The notes: a model not told the origin generated them from the sequence alone. Positions 44,545-58,133 are shown, numbered from the stretch's first letter. The stretch is 64,000 nucleotides of DNA from Sipunculus nudus (GCA_026874595.1 CM049322.1:32134340-32198339), one strand, 5' to 3'. Translations and numbers: made by a program.

Positions 44545-46625
44545 GTACTTTCTTCCTAGGTAATAGGCAAATGAATCTAATAATCTGGGGCCCGAGAGCT
44601 TAAATTTTTCTTAATCCGAACATACCCAGCCGGATGTACCTATCTAGAAGCAGTTTGGCATACATACTTTGATGTATGTGTACGCGACGTTTGTTATACG
44701 ACGCACCAATTGGTTGACCAAAATAAGCCCGCCAGACGCGTATTCTAGGCTAATCAAAGACGTGTTTAGGAACAGTTAAAGGGGCCTATTCCGACATCAT
44801 ACCTAAAAGTTATATGTTGATTTTCCGTTTGTCTACACAGTTGTGTTTACAAACCACATTGTTGATAAAAAAATCATACATCCTTCATGGAGCCATTATA
44901 AGAACTTGTCATATCCATAATTAACCTTAGGTCATAAATATATACAAAGAGGAAACCAGAAATCCCATTACTATTTTCAAAAAGTAGGTCAATGGACAGC
45001 TGTAAGCAAGCTTTTTTCACCTAACAACTTAAAGATCATCAATATCCAGTGTCCAGGTATGTACACAGTATTAAAATACGTGAAATACGTTAATTTGCCA
45101 TCCGTTCAACTTCGAAGAACGTGTTCATGTAGAATTCCCTGTCTCCTACCACCACACTTTATATATACCTGGGAAATTTTATACATGTAGGCTGTTGTGC
45201 TGATTAGCTGTTTCGACTAATTAACTAAGAGTCTAATTATAACTAAAAGATAAGAAATCAGAATTAATTTAAAGTTCTGAATAGGGACCACGTGTAGCAA
45301 ATTTCCTCCGGTAACACTTGACCACACTGTTGACCTTTTATAATAATCCATGATACAGGGCTATCAGAACTAAGCATTAAGGGTTTAATTTAATTTACTA
45401 CTGTCGTGTTTGCCTATTACTGTATAAAATAATAATGGACAATCACAAATAAAATATAGGGTGGAGTTCTTGTTCTGCTGGTGATTTGGGAATAAGCATT
45501 TGTAAAATTGTATTTTCGTAAAATATTCAAGTGGAGAATTATCTGCAATAAAATATGGTACCTATATCCTTTCCCGTCAGATGTAAAGCTCAATTAAAGA
45601 AAACATGAACTGAGAGAGATGCGATTATAAATTGTATTACAAACATGAGCACTTACAATACACAGCATTGCTTTAATCTTTGAATTATGCGTCAAACTTA
45701 AAGATCCATAATAAAAAAATTCCTTTTATTTTCTTGCATAAAATTATCAAGCAGTTGGATGAAAGCTTTAAAATAATCCAATAAAAATCACCGGCTTTCT
45801 TTGTATGTGAAATTCACAACGTCACACAACGTAGGTAACAACCATGATGTCACAAACTCTACCTGGCAAACATGCTACCATGCACTGTGGGTTACAGCCA
45901 TGGTGCCAAACTCTATAACTGATAGTCTTGCCACCACGCCCTGCAGTTAACAGCCACAGCCATACCATGCAGGCTGTAGGTGACCACAATGATGTCACAC
46001 ATTGCAGCTTATAGCCACAGTACCCCGCAGAGTTTTTGATAGCCATGGTGCCACACATTGCACCATATAGCCACACTACCACGCAAAGTTTTTGATAGCC
46101 ATGGTGCCACACATTGCAGCTTATAGTCACACTACAACGCCATGTATTGGATAGCCATGGTGCAAAACATTGCAGCTTATAGCCACAATACCACGCAATA
46201 TATTTGATAGCCATGGTTTAGCACATTAAAGCCTATACCCACACTACCACGCAATGTTTTGATAGCAATGTTGCAACACATTGCACCGAATAGCCATACT
46301 TCCACGCCATGTATTAGGTAGCCCTGTTGCCAGACATTGCAGCTTATAGCCACACTACCACGCAAAGCCCTGCAGGTGACAACCAAGGCACTTTTTCTGA
46401 CCGTCAGTTATTGTGATTAAGCAAAGAGCTTTTACAATGCAAGAGCACCAGCAGATTATGAAAGCAAGTTATTTACTCCAAATCACATTCAGTATATCAT
46501 TAACGGTATACATTGCTTCAGCATAGTCCACTTGATGTTGTAAATTAAGCATTACAATTCACATGTGAAATGATCCAAACAAAAGCGTACCAGTTACACA
46601 ATGGGTATAACAAGAATTTCTTTAT
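44545..46625 (+). repeat. Second segmental duplication, copy 1
   Basis: Matches 51555-53412 in order and orientation. Shared anchors include CTTAATCCGAACATA, TATACCTGGG(A/T)AATTT, the TTGAATTATG(C/T)GTCAAACTTA stretch, the 56-bp minisatellite, and TTACACAATGGGTATA at the right end. Could be a duplicated locus or two insertions of a repeat family that carries an internal minisatellite. No transposase or terminal repeats seen. Confidence 0.8.
45830..46390. repeat. 56-bp minisatellite, array 1
   Basis: About nine diverged units with the core ATGGTGCCACACATTGCAGC then TTATAGCCACACTACCACGC. The minus frames here (KLQCFAPWL, ISCNVWHHGYQ repeats) are periodic artefacts. Confidence 0.8.
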
Positions 46626-46650
46626 GTCCTTTAGCTCAGGCATAGCGAGA

Positions 46651-46668
46651 CATATCTCTCTCTCCCTG

Positions 46669-46757
<89 letters not shown>
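46651..46757. repeat. (CT)n(TA)n microsatellite
   Basis: About 80 bp of CT followed by 25 bp of TA, just beyond the right edge of duplication copy 1; absent at the same place in copy 2. Confidence 0.9.
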
Positions 46758-46760
<3 letters not shown>

Positions 46761-47495
46761 CACCCAATTTCATCACATCCCCACTGACTTTTAATATGAC
46801 AAGATACTGTCACATATATGTCCTGTACTAAGACTGATCTTATGATCTTATGTAAATATTTAAAACAAAATACATGGTTTAAAGTGAGCTACCCATTAAT
46901 GATACTCAACAGTTAATGTAGTTGTATCATACCTGTTACACACCTGCTCGGAGACATTATCAAATGTAAACATTTACAAGTCATTCCAAATCTGTATATA
47001 ACATATAAACCACAACATGTGACACTTAAAATGGAGTTTTCCAAATATACTCATTAAACATATTGTGCACATGACAGCATCATACAATTTGTGCAACAAT
47101 CGCAGCAATCTTATCATGACTGGTAAACGATATATACAAAGCGAAAAAAATGCCAGATCTAAAAAAATATAATATTGTAAAAACATGTGGTACGACACAT
47201 TTGTGTTATTAAAACCCCATATCCTGAAAAATAAAACACATGTGACTCCTTGGTCAGGATGCCAGATGGGAAGTAATACTGAGACAAGTAGCAAATGACT
47301 CAAGAAACATCACATGACTAAAGACTCTGAGTAACTGTTGCAATGAAAACACTGATAAGACATAAATGTTTACCAGAAAGTTACATCATACATGGTGACC
47401 GTTTGAATTTCTTCCAGTGATTTAATAGGTAAAATTCAAGGCATTTTACTGATGCTCCCAAAAAATAAATTAAGATTTTATTTTACGTATTTTAC
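46758..47495. other. No gene recognised
   Basis: AT-rich. The 109-codon minus frame (46974-47303) is hydrophobic but has no domain or splice support. Confidence 0.35.
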
Positions 47496-47638
47496 GTATA
47501 TATATATATATAGATGGAAAGGGTATACACAGAAAAGTGGTTCACTGCCGTTGGGATTCGAACCCACGATCTTCCGATTTCCGGTGCGGCTCCCACTGGC
47601 AGTGAACCACTTTTCTGTGTATACCCTTTCCATCTATG

Positions 47639-47665
<27 letters not shown>
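47496..47665. mobile_element. Perfect 40-bp inverted repeat in TA tract, tRNA-like core
   Basis: Left arm 47510-47549 and right arm 47598-47637 are exact reverse complements over 40 bp. The 48-bp centre contains GGGATTCGAACCC, a B-box-like tRNA motif on the minus strand. The whole unit sits inside a (TA)n tract (47496-47510 and 47637-47665). Likely a snap-back SINE or a MITE-like element with recent origin, given the perfect arms. Confidence 0.8.
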
Positions 47666-47669
<4 letters not shown>

Positions 47670-48248
47670 AAATCAACATGATGGAGTACAAAAACAATAA
47701 CAATTTTGGTATATGTATCATATCTGCTAATTTTTTTATCATATCTTTAGGAAAGTTGACAGACAGGATAACAGTAATTTAATTAGCTGGCTCCAATACT
47801 CATAGCAAACGTTCCGTGAATCTGGGACGGCCAGCTAGATTCATCAATAAATGTGTGCAATGAATTGCAACCTTAAATGAAAATGTAATCGATTTTTAAC
47901 CATCGTGAGGTGATATAATATTTGTAATTGGACGGAGCTCAAAAACTGGTGACATTGACCTTCATCTTCTAAGTCAAATCTTCAGAAATCAAATTTTTTT
48001 TGTGGACCCCTGAATTGGTGAAGTGCTTACTATTTTTTTCTCCAGTTTGATACACTAAATATTCATATAGCACCAAATGTTGCTAGGAGAGTTTGACAAC
48101 CAAAGAGTTTGAAAACTTATTACCTTGAACTTATTACTTTGAGGTTAATTCTGTGGAAATATATGATTTCTGTAAAAAAAAAAACAGACACTGTGTTCTG
48201 ATCCGACTATCCTGTGAATATGAGTCTTTCTTTTTTAAGCGCAAGGAA

Positions 48249-48800
<552 letters not shown>

Positions 48801-48834
48801 TGAGAAAGGCTGTTGCCCTGAGTGTACTGTGACA

Positions 48835-49085
48835 AATTACTGGCTCAGGCTACTGCACTGAGTGAACTCTTGACCTGCACCTGGCTGGACTGAGTGAACT
48901 TTTGACCTGTACCTGGCTGCACTGAATGAACTTGTGGTGATCACATGATACTCATGAGGTGATCACATGCTACCCATGAAATGATCACATGCTGCCCATG
49001 AGGTGATCACATGCCTTGTGCTTGGCTGCACTGATTGAACTCTTGACCTAAATCTGGCTGCACTGAATGAACTCTTGATCTGTTG
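48835..49085. repeat. Nested minisatellites (37-bp and 24-bp units)
   Basis: Three units of CTGGCTGCACTGAGTGAACT-TTGACCTG (about 37 bp; 48842-48930), then four units of GGTGATCACATGCTACCCAT (about 24 bp; 48935-49017), then two more of the first kind (49020-49085). The 24-bp array appears to have expanded inside the 37-bp array. Confidence 0.7.
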
Positions 49086-49689
49086 CCAAATCTGAAACAG
49101 TTGGCTGTTTCTCAACCTTTTCAAGAAACATACACAATCTTGGCCTGTTATGTAACTTTGCTAAAATTTATCCAACACAAACCATTTGAGAAGGCTCGCC
49201 TCTGGGATCATTTTTGTAAAATATTGAACAATTTGGCTGGACTCTTTACAAGAAGAAAAAGTTTTTTTTCAGCTTTTCTCCTGTAAAATCTAATAAATGC
49301 AGATAGCAAAAATAAGCTGAATTCATCAACATTTGATATGTAACTGATAATTGCATAAAATTTGGGGATGGTAGTTCCTGCTATTCCTGAAAAATTATGA
49401 ATAGTGTACAGATGATATGTAATATCATAAATCTACATTTTTTAAAGCTTTTAAAAAACATTCTTGTCAATATTTTCCATAGATATTCTGAAATCTAAAT
49501 GTCTAGAGGCATGATGTAATGGATGCTGATAAACTGGTGCTAGGCTAGATGTATCTGCTTCACACAGCTAACATATATGGTAAAATGACTCAATTCAATC
49601 TTTATAATTCAGCCAAAATTCATTTTTTGGAACCATAAAAGACAATTATTATTAGAATGATTCAGGGAAAATGGAAGTGTTTCATCAGG
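49086..49689. other. No feature recognised
   Basis: AT-rich, with a 67-codon plus frame at 49083 that has no support. Confidence 0.3.
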
Positions 49690-50010
49690 TTCAACAGACT
49701 GGTGGCGCCAACTATATTTTCTTCGATTTTCTACGATTTGTTTCCCTATTTTAGGGACCTTAAAGGATGCGGTCATCTGTTAACAGGGCACAAATTGTAA
49801 CTGCTTGATCTGGAATCTTCTTACTTAAAATCCTGGGAGGTCCATAAAAAGTCTCCTTAATAACCTGAAATTAGGTCTCTGTTTCCCATATTCTTTGAGC
49901 TATGGGGCTCTGAAGTAACCCCCAGAAGTAATGGAAAATTTGATACAAAACCTCTAGTATCTGAACAACTAATGCATTGATCATCGTGATTTTTGCATGG
50001 ATATTGAACA
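49690..50010. repeat. Dispersed repeat, copy 2 (with 8500-8760)
   Basis: Diverged relative of 8500-8760, with the same order of GTTAACAGGGCACAAATT, GAAATTAGGT, GAGCTATGGGG and CCCCCAGAAGTAAT blocks. Confidence 0.45.
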
Positions 50011-51554
50011 TGGAGTGGTCTATATAACACTCGGGGGTTTCCTTGCTATTTCCACGAGGGATTACGGGTCCAGTGTCGTCCGGCGGGTTTCCTTGCCGAT
50101 TTCCGTGTGTCGCCACGCTGCCGTGAGTTCCCCACGCGACCGCCTCCATCTTAGCTAATATGCAGTTGAACGATGAGTAAATTAAAAAAATAGTTCCTAA
50201 AGTAGCATAAATGTGACACAAGATATAACTTTCTTCATGAAAATCAGTTAGTCTGACTATACCTGCAAAATGAGGGATTAATAAAGCCAGGCACATTTAG
50301 CGGGACCGGGCTGTCATGCCGACATTATCGTAGTGCCGCTGCCGACATGCCGAATAAATTACCGTTAATTATTTGAAAATATTAGTAGGATGGTATCAAA
50401 TTTTGTTCAAGTACCTTAACAGACAATGTACTTATAACTTTACTGCGCATTATTCACATTATTTCCTATTATTTATTTTCTTTTTCGGCAAGATGGGCTT
50501 CGGCATTTTGGGTATGTGAAAATTTGTTTCGGCATTCTGGGTTTCGGCCATATGGTCTACATTCGTGGGGGGAGGGGTTGATAATCTCTGGAGTGCCTGA
50601 CAGTGATAAACTCTTCTGAAAACTTCAATAAAATTTAGTCTTTATTATCAAATGCTTTTAAATTTCAGATTTTTAAATATAACATTATTTTTGTATGATG
50701 TGGAAATTAAATCAATCAACAGGTGCTTTCAGGTAGAAAATGTGCCATAGTCAAAGTTAGGCAAAATTTAAGGTAATGATTTTACATTTATGCTAATAAC
50801 TTAAAAAATACAAAATTTAGACCTTAATTTTGGTAGATAATTAACTTTCGATAGCATACAGTTACATGCTGGGAAAAGGTTTTGTTACTTCCCTCAGTTA
50901 CCATATAAAAAGGATAAATATCTTTCCTGGCATTTTAAAAATATACATTATGTACAGGCCTTTAACTAGTACAAATTAAGCAATATTGACTAAGTTTCTG
51001 GCTTAGTAGTGGAATAGTGATGCCAAATATGAACAAAATAATGCAAGTATTTTTATATTAAGCAGTCTTGAAGTGTAACAATAGGATTTTAATGGAATGG
51101 AGGTTTTCCCTTAATTTGTCGAAGGATCAAAGTTGCAGTGAACCAGTTTTGGGTTTGGTAGGAGAACTTAGGAACATCTAACTGTATGCCAAATTATAAA
51201 TTTGTGGGTTCAACGGTGTCAAAACATGTCAGTCTAACGTACAGATAGCTAGATGGACAGACAGACAGATGGATGCTGACAAATCACTTAAGCTCAGTTG
51301 ACTTACATTCAGCTGAGCTAAAATTGCATAACTGCTCACTTTTGCATTTTAGGTGGCAATTTATTGGGAAAAATATGAATATCGAACAAAAAGAAAAAAC
51401 TGTACTGAATCCAAGGTGTACTATCAGGAAACTAATACATATACACATCTATACACACAACCACACAAGCAGATATACATACATATGTACGGTCACTTCA
51501 TATATAGGTGTATATACATGGGGATGGCATTTATATTATATAAAGCATTAAGCT
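50011..51554. other. No gene; repeat edges
   Basis: Holds a patch of CGGCAT/ATGCCG words at 50310-50550 (inverted relative to each other), a small GACAGACAGACAG run at 51258, and CAGCTGAGCTAAAA at 51308, the edge motif seen at the right end of the 18.7-21.1 kb repeat. Confidence 0.35.
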
Positions 51555-51652
51555 TTCCTTTCCAGGTAATTGAGAAGTCAGTAATTATCTAGGGCCTGAT
51601 GTTTAAATTCTTAATCCGAACATATTCACCCGGGTGAACCCATGGTTTTATA

Positions 51653-51694
<42 letters not shown>

Positions 51695-53412
51695 TTATAA
51701 AACTTTAATAGTCTCTGTGGCATATTTCAAATACATTATATTAAGTATAATGTTTTAAAAATTAAGATATTTTTTCCAGTATATGGAATTTGTAAACAAG
51801 GTTTAGGTGTATAATATTTCATAGTAAACTCAGAAAGGGAACCAAGTCTTTCACTCAAATTATCAATACGTTTCATTTTCAATGTATAACTATCATTCTC
51901 TGTAAATTGGGTGACTACACTGACCATCCCCCTTGCAAGATTGAGGGGATATGTACCCCCATCCCCCATCGCCCCTGTACTGACCCTCCTTTTCATTTAT
52001 ACCTGGGTAATTTAATACAGTTGCTCTCTGCTCAAACCCCCATGTAGACTGCTGTGCTGTTCAGATGCTTTGACTACTAAACTTAGAGACTAATTTGAAC
52101 TAAAAAAGAACTTCATTTAGAATCAAAACAAGTCGAAGGTCACAATAGAGACCGCCGGTAGGGAAGTCCTTCATTATTTGACTACATTGGACCAATAATA
52201 ATAGTCCGCGACATGGGTGATAAAACTAATCATGATTAGTATGATTGCCTATTATTATATAATAATGGACCATAACATATCCAATTTAAGGGTGGACTTT
52301 TTGTTCTGCTAGTTGCTCTGTAGAACTGTGTTTTCATAATCTATTTAAGTGCTGCATTATCTGTAATTAAATATAGTACATCCTTTCCCTTCAGTTGCAA
52401 AGATCAATCAAGACAACAAAAACTGAGATACTTTTATGAATTTTATTAAAAGCATGTGCATTGACAATACACAGAATTGTTTTAATATTTGAATTATGTG
52501 TCAAACTTACAGATCCACGATAAAAAATACCTTTATTTTCTTGCATGAAAGCATCAAGCTATCGGGTAAAAAGCCTTGACAATGCAATAAAAAATCACCG
52601 GTTTTCTTTGTATGTGAAATTCACAACGCCAAACACTGTAGGCAACAACCATGACGTCACAAAATCTACTTGACAACCATGCTACAATGCCCTGTAGGGA
52701 ACAGCCACAGTGCCATGCAGGCTGTAGAAGACAACAATGGTGTTACACATTGCAGCTTATAGCCACACTACCACGCCATGTATCTGATAACCATGGTGCC
52801 ACACATTGCAGCTTATAGCCGCACTACCACGCCATGTATCTGATAACGATGGTGCCACACATTGCAGCTTATAGCCGCACTACCACGCCGTGTATCTGAT
52901 AACCATGGTGCCACACATTGCAGCTTATAGCCACACTACCACTCCAAGGATTTGTTAGCCATGGTGCCACACATTGCAGCTTATAGCCACACTACCACAT
53001 CATGTACTTGAATAGCCAGGGTGCCACACACTGCAGCTTATAGCCGCACTATTAAGCTGTTTAATTAGCCAAGGTACCCCCTATTGTGGGTGACATCACA
53101 CCTGTAAGTGACATCTAGCTACCATGCCCTATTGATGCAGCCACACTGAAGATGCCAACCAATGCACTTTTTCTGACATTCAATGGTTGTGATTCAGCAA
53201 AGAAGCTCTAACAATGCAAGCAACTAGCAGATAGTGAAAGTAAGTAATTAACTTCAATTTACATTCAGTATAGCACTACAGGTATACATGGTCTTAGCAC
53301 AGGCCACTTGGTGTTATAATTAAAGCATCACAATACACATGTGAAATGATCCAATCAATTGTCACTAAAGTGTAACCGTTACACAATGGGTATATCAATA
53401 AAGGTTCTTATG
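51555..53412 (+). repeat. Second segmental duplication, copy 2
   Basis: Counterpart of 44545-46625, about 6.9 kb away in direct orientation. A (TA)n tract at 51652-51694 interrupts its left part. Confidence 0.8.
52640..53060. repeat. 56-bp minisatellite, array 2
   Basis: Seven or so units; exact 56-bp spacing between 52792, 52848 and 52904. Units here are much more alike than in array 1, suggesting recent local expansion. Confidence 0.8.
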
Positions 53413-56400
53413 TCCATCATCAACTGTGTGCTCATTGATAAACTGAAACTTGCCATTTATTTTGTATGGCTCAAAATGTTTCAAACAAAGATACATGTGA
53501 GAAAAGAACAAGTCTCACTGGGTATTTAGTGATGTGCCAATTAATAAATTATATGGATGATTGGTATTTTTTTTTCACAATCAAATAAATCTTGTTTTGC
53601 GTAATCAATCACAAAAGATTATGGATGCACATCTGAAGAAGTCAGATTATCCTGACCTTGACCTTGACCTTATAAAAACTTTACCTTGTGCAACAAATAA
53701 GTGTCAAAACCCCGGCCATAACCTTGACCTTTCTGTCTGACTTACAAGACAGACTGAATTCACTCAATATTTTAGGTATAATTCAATAAAACCTTATTTC
53801 CAAGAGAATATGGAAAGTACATAAAATAATCCTTTATAATCAATCATCTGTTGTTTTTAATCTTTCAATCATAAAATATGATTTTACAACCGATTCCTAT
53901 CACTATATAATATCATATGTGTTCATCATTAACAAGCATCTTTATCAGCAAACACTTGAATAACAAAAACACAACTGGGACAGACATCTTGCCCAAGACA
54001 TTCACAATTATACAAATGTACGATCTTTTTGCTTGATCAAAGCCTATGACTAACAATACTCTGTTGTATTCATTTTAAGCATAAAATGCAATAACAATCT
54101 CAAACAAGTGAAACTTATAGCTAAAACAAAACAAGAAATAATAATATATATATGTATATATAGCAAAACTTAGATGCAAAGACTATCTAATGAACACACA
54201 TACTTTTTTTATATAAAACTTCCCTCTTATAAACATATTGGTTTAGCAATCTACTGGATGAAAGTATGTGAATGTTATATTTATTTTTTTGATATAATGC
54301 ATATATCTTTGTAGAGAATAAACAATATTATCTTACATTAACAATATCCACCCCATGGGGTATATACAGACGTGGATCCAGATGGAAGGTTTTTAAGGGT
54401 CGAACCCCCCCCCCCCCCCCCTGCTCTCATCCAACAATCTTTTTCTAAGACATAGCTTATGCATGGGGTTTTTTGGGGTCGAGACCCTCCCCCTGCTCAC
54501 GACCAACCACCTTTTTAGACGCATGACAAGTTTTTACGCATGACACCTGTTGACCCCTCCCTGCAAAAAATCCTGGATCCGCACATGGATATAAGTGGCA
54601 TTTAGACTGAGTAAATATATAGTAAAGTACAGTGTTTTTAACAAGATGTTTGAATTAGGAATTGAATGTTTCTCTCCCAGAAAGTTAGAATAACAGTTGT
54701 TGCCCTTATGGTGTGTTGATTTATTATAAAGTAAAACCTAACATAATGTCCATCTCAGTTAAATGACCAACTCAAAATAACAACCACTTTTTTCTGTCCC
54801 AATTCTCCATTACTCTGTAAATCAATCCTCACTTAGACGACCTTTATTTATTGAGGTGCCTTTGGTGGTCATAATTTTGAGGTTTCACTTTAATTCCAGT
54901 ATGTATGTACAATAAAATTATATTTATTTAACATAGTATCTGAAACAGACCAGACTTGTTTATCCCCTGGCTCTAAGAGACGTGATGTAACGAAAGGTCA
55001 ACTTACTGTTCCCCATTTCAAATGCAATAAGGAAGAACATGAGGTGACATCCTCCACATACATGCATCACCAAACCAATCCAGCTTTAGACATTTATTTT
55101 AAAGCATACATGTAAGTAGTATAACTCTTTGGGGTCCTGTCCTTATATGATTAAATATTACATTTTTAATTGTTATACCATATCTTTAACATAGTATTTT
55201 ATACACGTTAATATATGTTGGTATCCATGATATTTATATTACTGTGCTCACCTTTATAACTATATATTTTTGGTCATCATGACTAGTTTAAGGTGACTTA
55301 AATATTACTCTTATCAACTATGCCATTCTAATAATATAATAATAATCTAATTCCATATATGGAAACACAAAAGCAAATGTGAGTGCGATAAAAATGATTC
55401 TTTCGTGGTATCACAAGAGCAATTCCATAATTTCTAAATTGTTCAGGGTAGTGAGTCAGAGGCATGTCATGTGACATTTTTGAGGGAGTTCCTAAAAATT
55501 ACCTCTAGAAATGAGTGTATCCCTGTTTACAGCATGTGCCTAAAGCAAAGCCTTCAGAAGGCATAGATGCCATTTAGTGATGGTGCTGTTAGAGATTGGT
55601 AGAATTTATACATAAAAGGCATGAACGTATTTACAATGCCACTTCTCCCAATCACAAGGACTCTTAAAGGTGCCCATTCACCTACCTTATGAAACACAAC
55701 TGATGTGATTTCTGGCATCCCCTGTGTATATATTTATGATCTAAGGGTAATTCAGGCTATGAAATGTTCTTATAACACCTCCGTGAAGGAGGTATGAACT
55801 TGTTTATCAACAACGTGTTTGTAAACACAGCTTTGTTGACAAATGTGGAAAAACATGTAGCCTAAGATGGTAGGTTGCATATTTGTGGAAGTAGAATGGT
55901 TACTTGTTTGCAAAGCTCTGGCTTATCTGACTTGCCGCCAAATGCCCTTGTTGTATCTGTATTATTTCCATTGGCCCAAACATATTATAAGCAGGTTGAT
56001 ATAAACAAAAGTAGCAGCCTGTGTGCTGTGATATCCATGTTCCTGGCCCTATTTTACAATAGCTCAAAGGGATTACCTTTAGTGTATAAAGGTCAGATAG
56101 GTGATTGGGCCCCTTTAAATGATTAACAACATGTGACAAGTATTGCCATATCAATAGTAATCTATCATTTAGGCATAAAGTAACTTTAAATACATGAGAA
56201 ACATGTTATTTTATGGTAAATGCAGATATGATCCTCCTTTTATTTTAAGATTACTCACTTTGGTAAATTTGATAAAATACATTAAATGAAACCAGTCATA
56301 TCTGTTATGAAATTATGCAGAAAAGAACCATGCAGTTGCATTGCTAACATGGAAACGCATCCCGCGAACCGTTTGCAACTCACACTCATGTTTCATATTC

Positions 56401-56416
56401 ATATTTGCTTATGTAC
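53413..56416. other. No gene recognised
   Basis: AT-rich 3 kb. Includes a small GACCTTGACCTTGACCT patch at 53655, a 17-C run near 54405 followed by a diverged 60-bp duplication (GGTCGA(A/G)ACCC...CCC), and a mollusc-type repeat fragment near 56040-56110. The opposing frames at 55875-56154 are unsupported. Confidence 0.35.
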
Positions 56417-56607
56417 TTATGAAAAATTGGCTTTAACAGAAAATTCTTGATCAGTATAGCCATTTCTTAACAGGCTGTCACTTCTAGCAATCATGGCAAA
56501 GTGTAGCTTCTTCCCCTGTTGGTAACCCATTTTAAATTCCACATCCTTTTCAATGACAATTTTTCCCCTTGTAATTTCAGAAAATATCAATTTGGAAAAT
56601 GTAAGCA
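56417..56607 (-). CDS. Exon 3 of predicted 123-residue protein
   Basis: Acceptor TTTCTTTATTTTTTAG, phase 1, reading LTFSKLIFSEITRGKIVIEK then DVEFKMGYQQGKKLHFAMIA and ending TDQEFSVKANFS with a stop. An AATAAA-type signal lies about 175 nt downstream (plus coordinates about 56238-56243). Joins the 39-nt exon 2 and exon 1 with correct phases. Coding-like composition throughout; family not recognised. Confidence 0.5.
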
Positions 56608-56706
56608 CTAAAAAATAAAGAAATTTATAAATTTCTTGCTTTCAATGTTATCTGACAAATTAGCATGTATGTCTGTAGATTTCATGAATACAGCAGCACA
56701 TGTCAC

Positions 56707-56745
56707 CTCTGACAAATCTGTCAAGATAGCAGACTGGCATGCCTC
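56707..56745 (-). CDS. Exon 2 (39 nt) of predicted 123-residue protein
   Basis: Very strong acceptor (TTTTTTTTCACACCAG) and a GAG|GTGACA donor enclose exactly 39 nt, preserving phase 1. In that phase it reads GMPVCYLDRFVR. Skipping it would still leave exons 1 and 3 in frame, so it could be alternatively spliced. A longer open frame through it (EACQSAILTDLSEVTC) is an alternative reading. Confidence 0.4.
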
Positions 56746-57329
56746 CTGGTGTGAAAAAAAACACACTGTATCAATTTTGATGCCTGAGGCTGCAAACAGA
56801 TTTGACAATATCTCACAGCTTATACATACACTGTTACATAATATATAGAAGACCAACCGTAAAATATGATTGTGTACTTTTTACATTAACAACATTATCC
56901 ATGCACAAAAAGATGTTTAGTGTGCAAGGCAAAGTTGTGCATAAGAAATTACAGCAGCTACCATGGAGATATTTGCTTCCAAGCAGGATTACTGAAGCAA
57001 AAACAATTATAGAATTATAGTTTCAAAAATTTACTTAAAACATATTTTTATGTTCCACTTTAAACCCAAAGTTTAGCTGCAATTCTTCAAAGTTGTTTGC
57101 AAGTTTATTTATTTATTCTTTAAATGATTTAACTTTTCACTTCAACCAGTCTTCTTAATTCTTATTTACAAGTATTATGCACTCTTGTTTGGTAAAACCT
57201 TGTTTACTCCCTTAGTATTTCTAATGTTTAATCAGTTATTGCTGCATAAGATTAAATCATTGTATAATTGTATATAATCAGCTATACATGTTTTAGGTCT
57301 GTCATTAAATAAGAAATGTACATTGTAAA

Positions 57330-57412
57330 GCACTTTTAACACCCTTTGTGTGAAAAGAGTGCTATATAGATATTTGGTATGATAATAATAATGATAATAA
57401 TGATAACAAAAG
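57330..57412. mobile_element. LINE 3'-end relic (L2/CR1-like)
   Basis: GTAAAGCACTTTTAACACCC, then GAAAAGAGTGCTATATAGATA and an (ATAATAATG)n tail. This is the usual 3' terminus of L2/CR1-type LINEs (AAAGCGCTTTGA...GCGCTATATAAAT plus short repeats). Only the tail is present; it lies in intron 1 of the predicted gene. Confidence 0.55.
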
Positions 57413-57605
57413 CGATGGGATTAACACTTTGTAAATTCACATATATTCGTTTGTGTTAATTCTTGACCAGCAGCCTTATGTTAAGATTCCTGCCCGTGTA
57501 CAATGATACTGATGCAATCGATGGCCAAGAGTGTCAGTGCAATTTCCTGTATGACTGGTACCAAGACTAAAAAGTAGGCCCTATCGATCAAATACAAATG
57601 CTTAC

Positions 57606-57747
57606 CCAGTCCTTTATTCATGACTACACTAGATGCAACATGTTTCATAAGGATTTTAATACTGCTGGTTAGCTGGCATTCTTTTTCTGGAGCACCCATG
57701 GAAAAGTAGTTGTCCCATATCAAACTCATTTCTGGCAGTTCTGTCAT
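57606..57747 (-). CDS. Exon 1 of predicted 123-residue protein
   Basis: ATG in a fair context (GGAAATGA) with upstream in-frame stop. It reads MTELPEMSLIWDNYFSMGAP, then EKECQLTSSIKILMKHVASS and VVMNKGL, ending CTGG|GTAAGC in phase 1. With exons 2 and 3 the CDS is 372 nt (124 codons). No signal peptide or membrane segment; probably intracellular. It starts about 90 bp after the polyadenylation signal of the microprotein gene, in the same orientation. Function unknown. Confidence 0.5.
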
Positions 57748-57839
57748 TTCCAAATTAATCCAATGCCATCACTTATTTTAATGATAACCAGACTTTATAT
57801 TCTAAAAAATTAAATCATGTTGCATACAATGTGATGTCT

Positions 57840-57845
57840 TTTATT
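57840..57845 (-). terminator. Polyadenylation signal AATAAA
   Basis: AATAAA on the minus strand, 104 bp beyond the stop codon of the microprotein gene. Confidence 0.55.
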
Positions 57846-57948
57846 TAAAGAGTGTAGCAGTTTCCCCAGAATTAAATATGTGGGTTCCTAGCAATGAAGC
57901 TATTTGGTTTGTTTAGATTACTTTCAATATCTATGTAACTGGATTTGT

Positions 57949-58002
57949 TCAGACATTAATTGGCTTCTTCTCTTCCGATTCTCCAATATCCTTTGCTACA
58001 AT
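57949..58002 (-). CDS. Exon 3 of 39-residue microprotein gene
   Basis: Textbook acceptor (TTATTTTCCTTTACAG), phase 0, then IVAKDIGESEEKKPINV and TGA. Acidic-basic, hydrophilic tail. The polyadenylation signal follows. Confidence 0.6.
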   Translation of the reverse strand: MVAKDIGESEEKKPINV

Positions 58003-58133
58003 CTGTAAAGGAAAATAAATTAATATTCAGTGGAAATGTTTAAATAAAACTGAATTGTGACCATTCATTGATTGAAGAGGCTGAACAGAAAGAATAGATG
58101 TAGGATATTCATAATATTTAAAACTGAAAATTG

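Noticed and set aside
45822-46386. 130-codon minus frame with Trp/Cys repeats
   Set aside because: Periodic with the 56-bp minisatellite; the sister array at 52640 does not preserve the frame.
49871-50296. 141-codon minus frame
   Set aside because: Overlaps a dispersed repeat whose other copy (8.5-8.8 kb) lacks the frame; no domain recognised.
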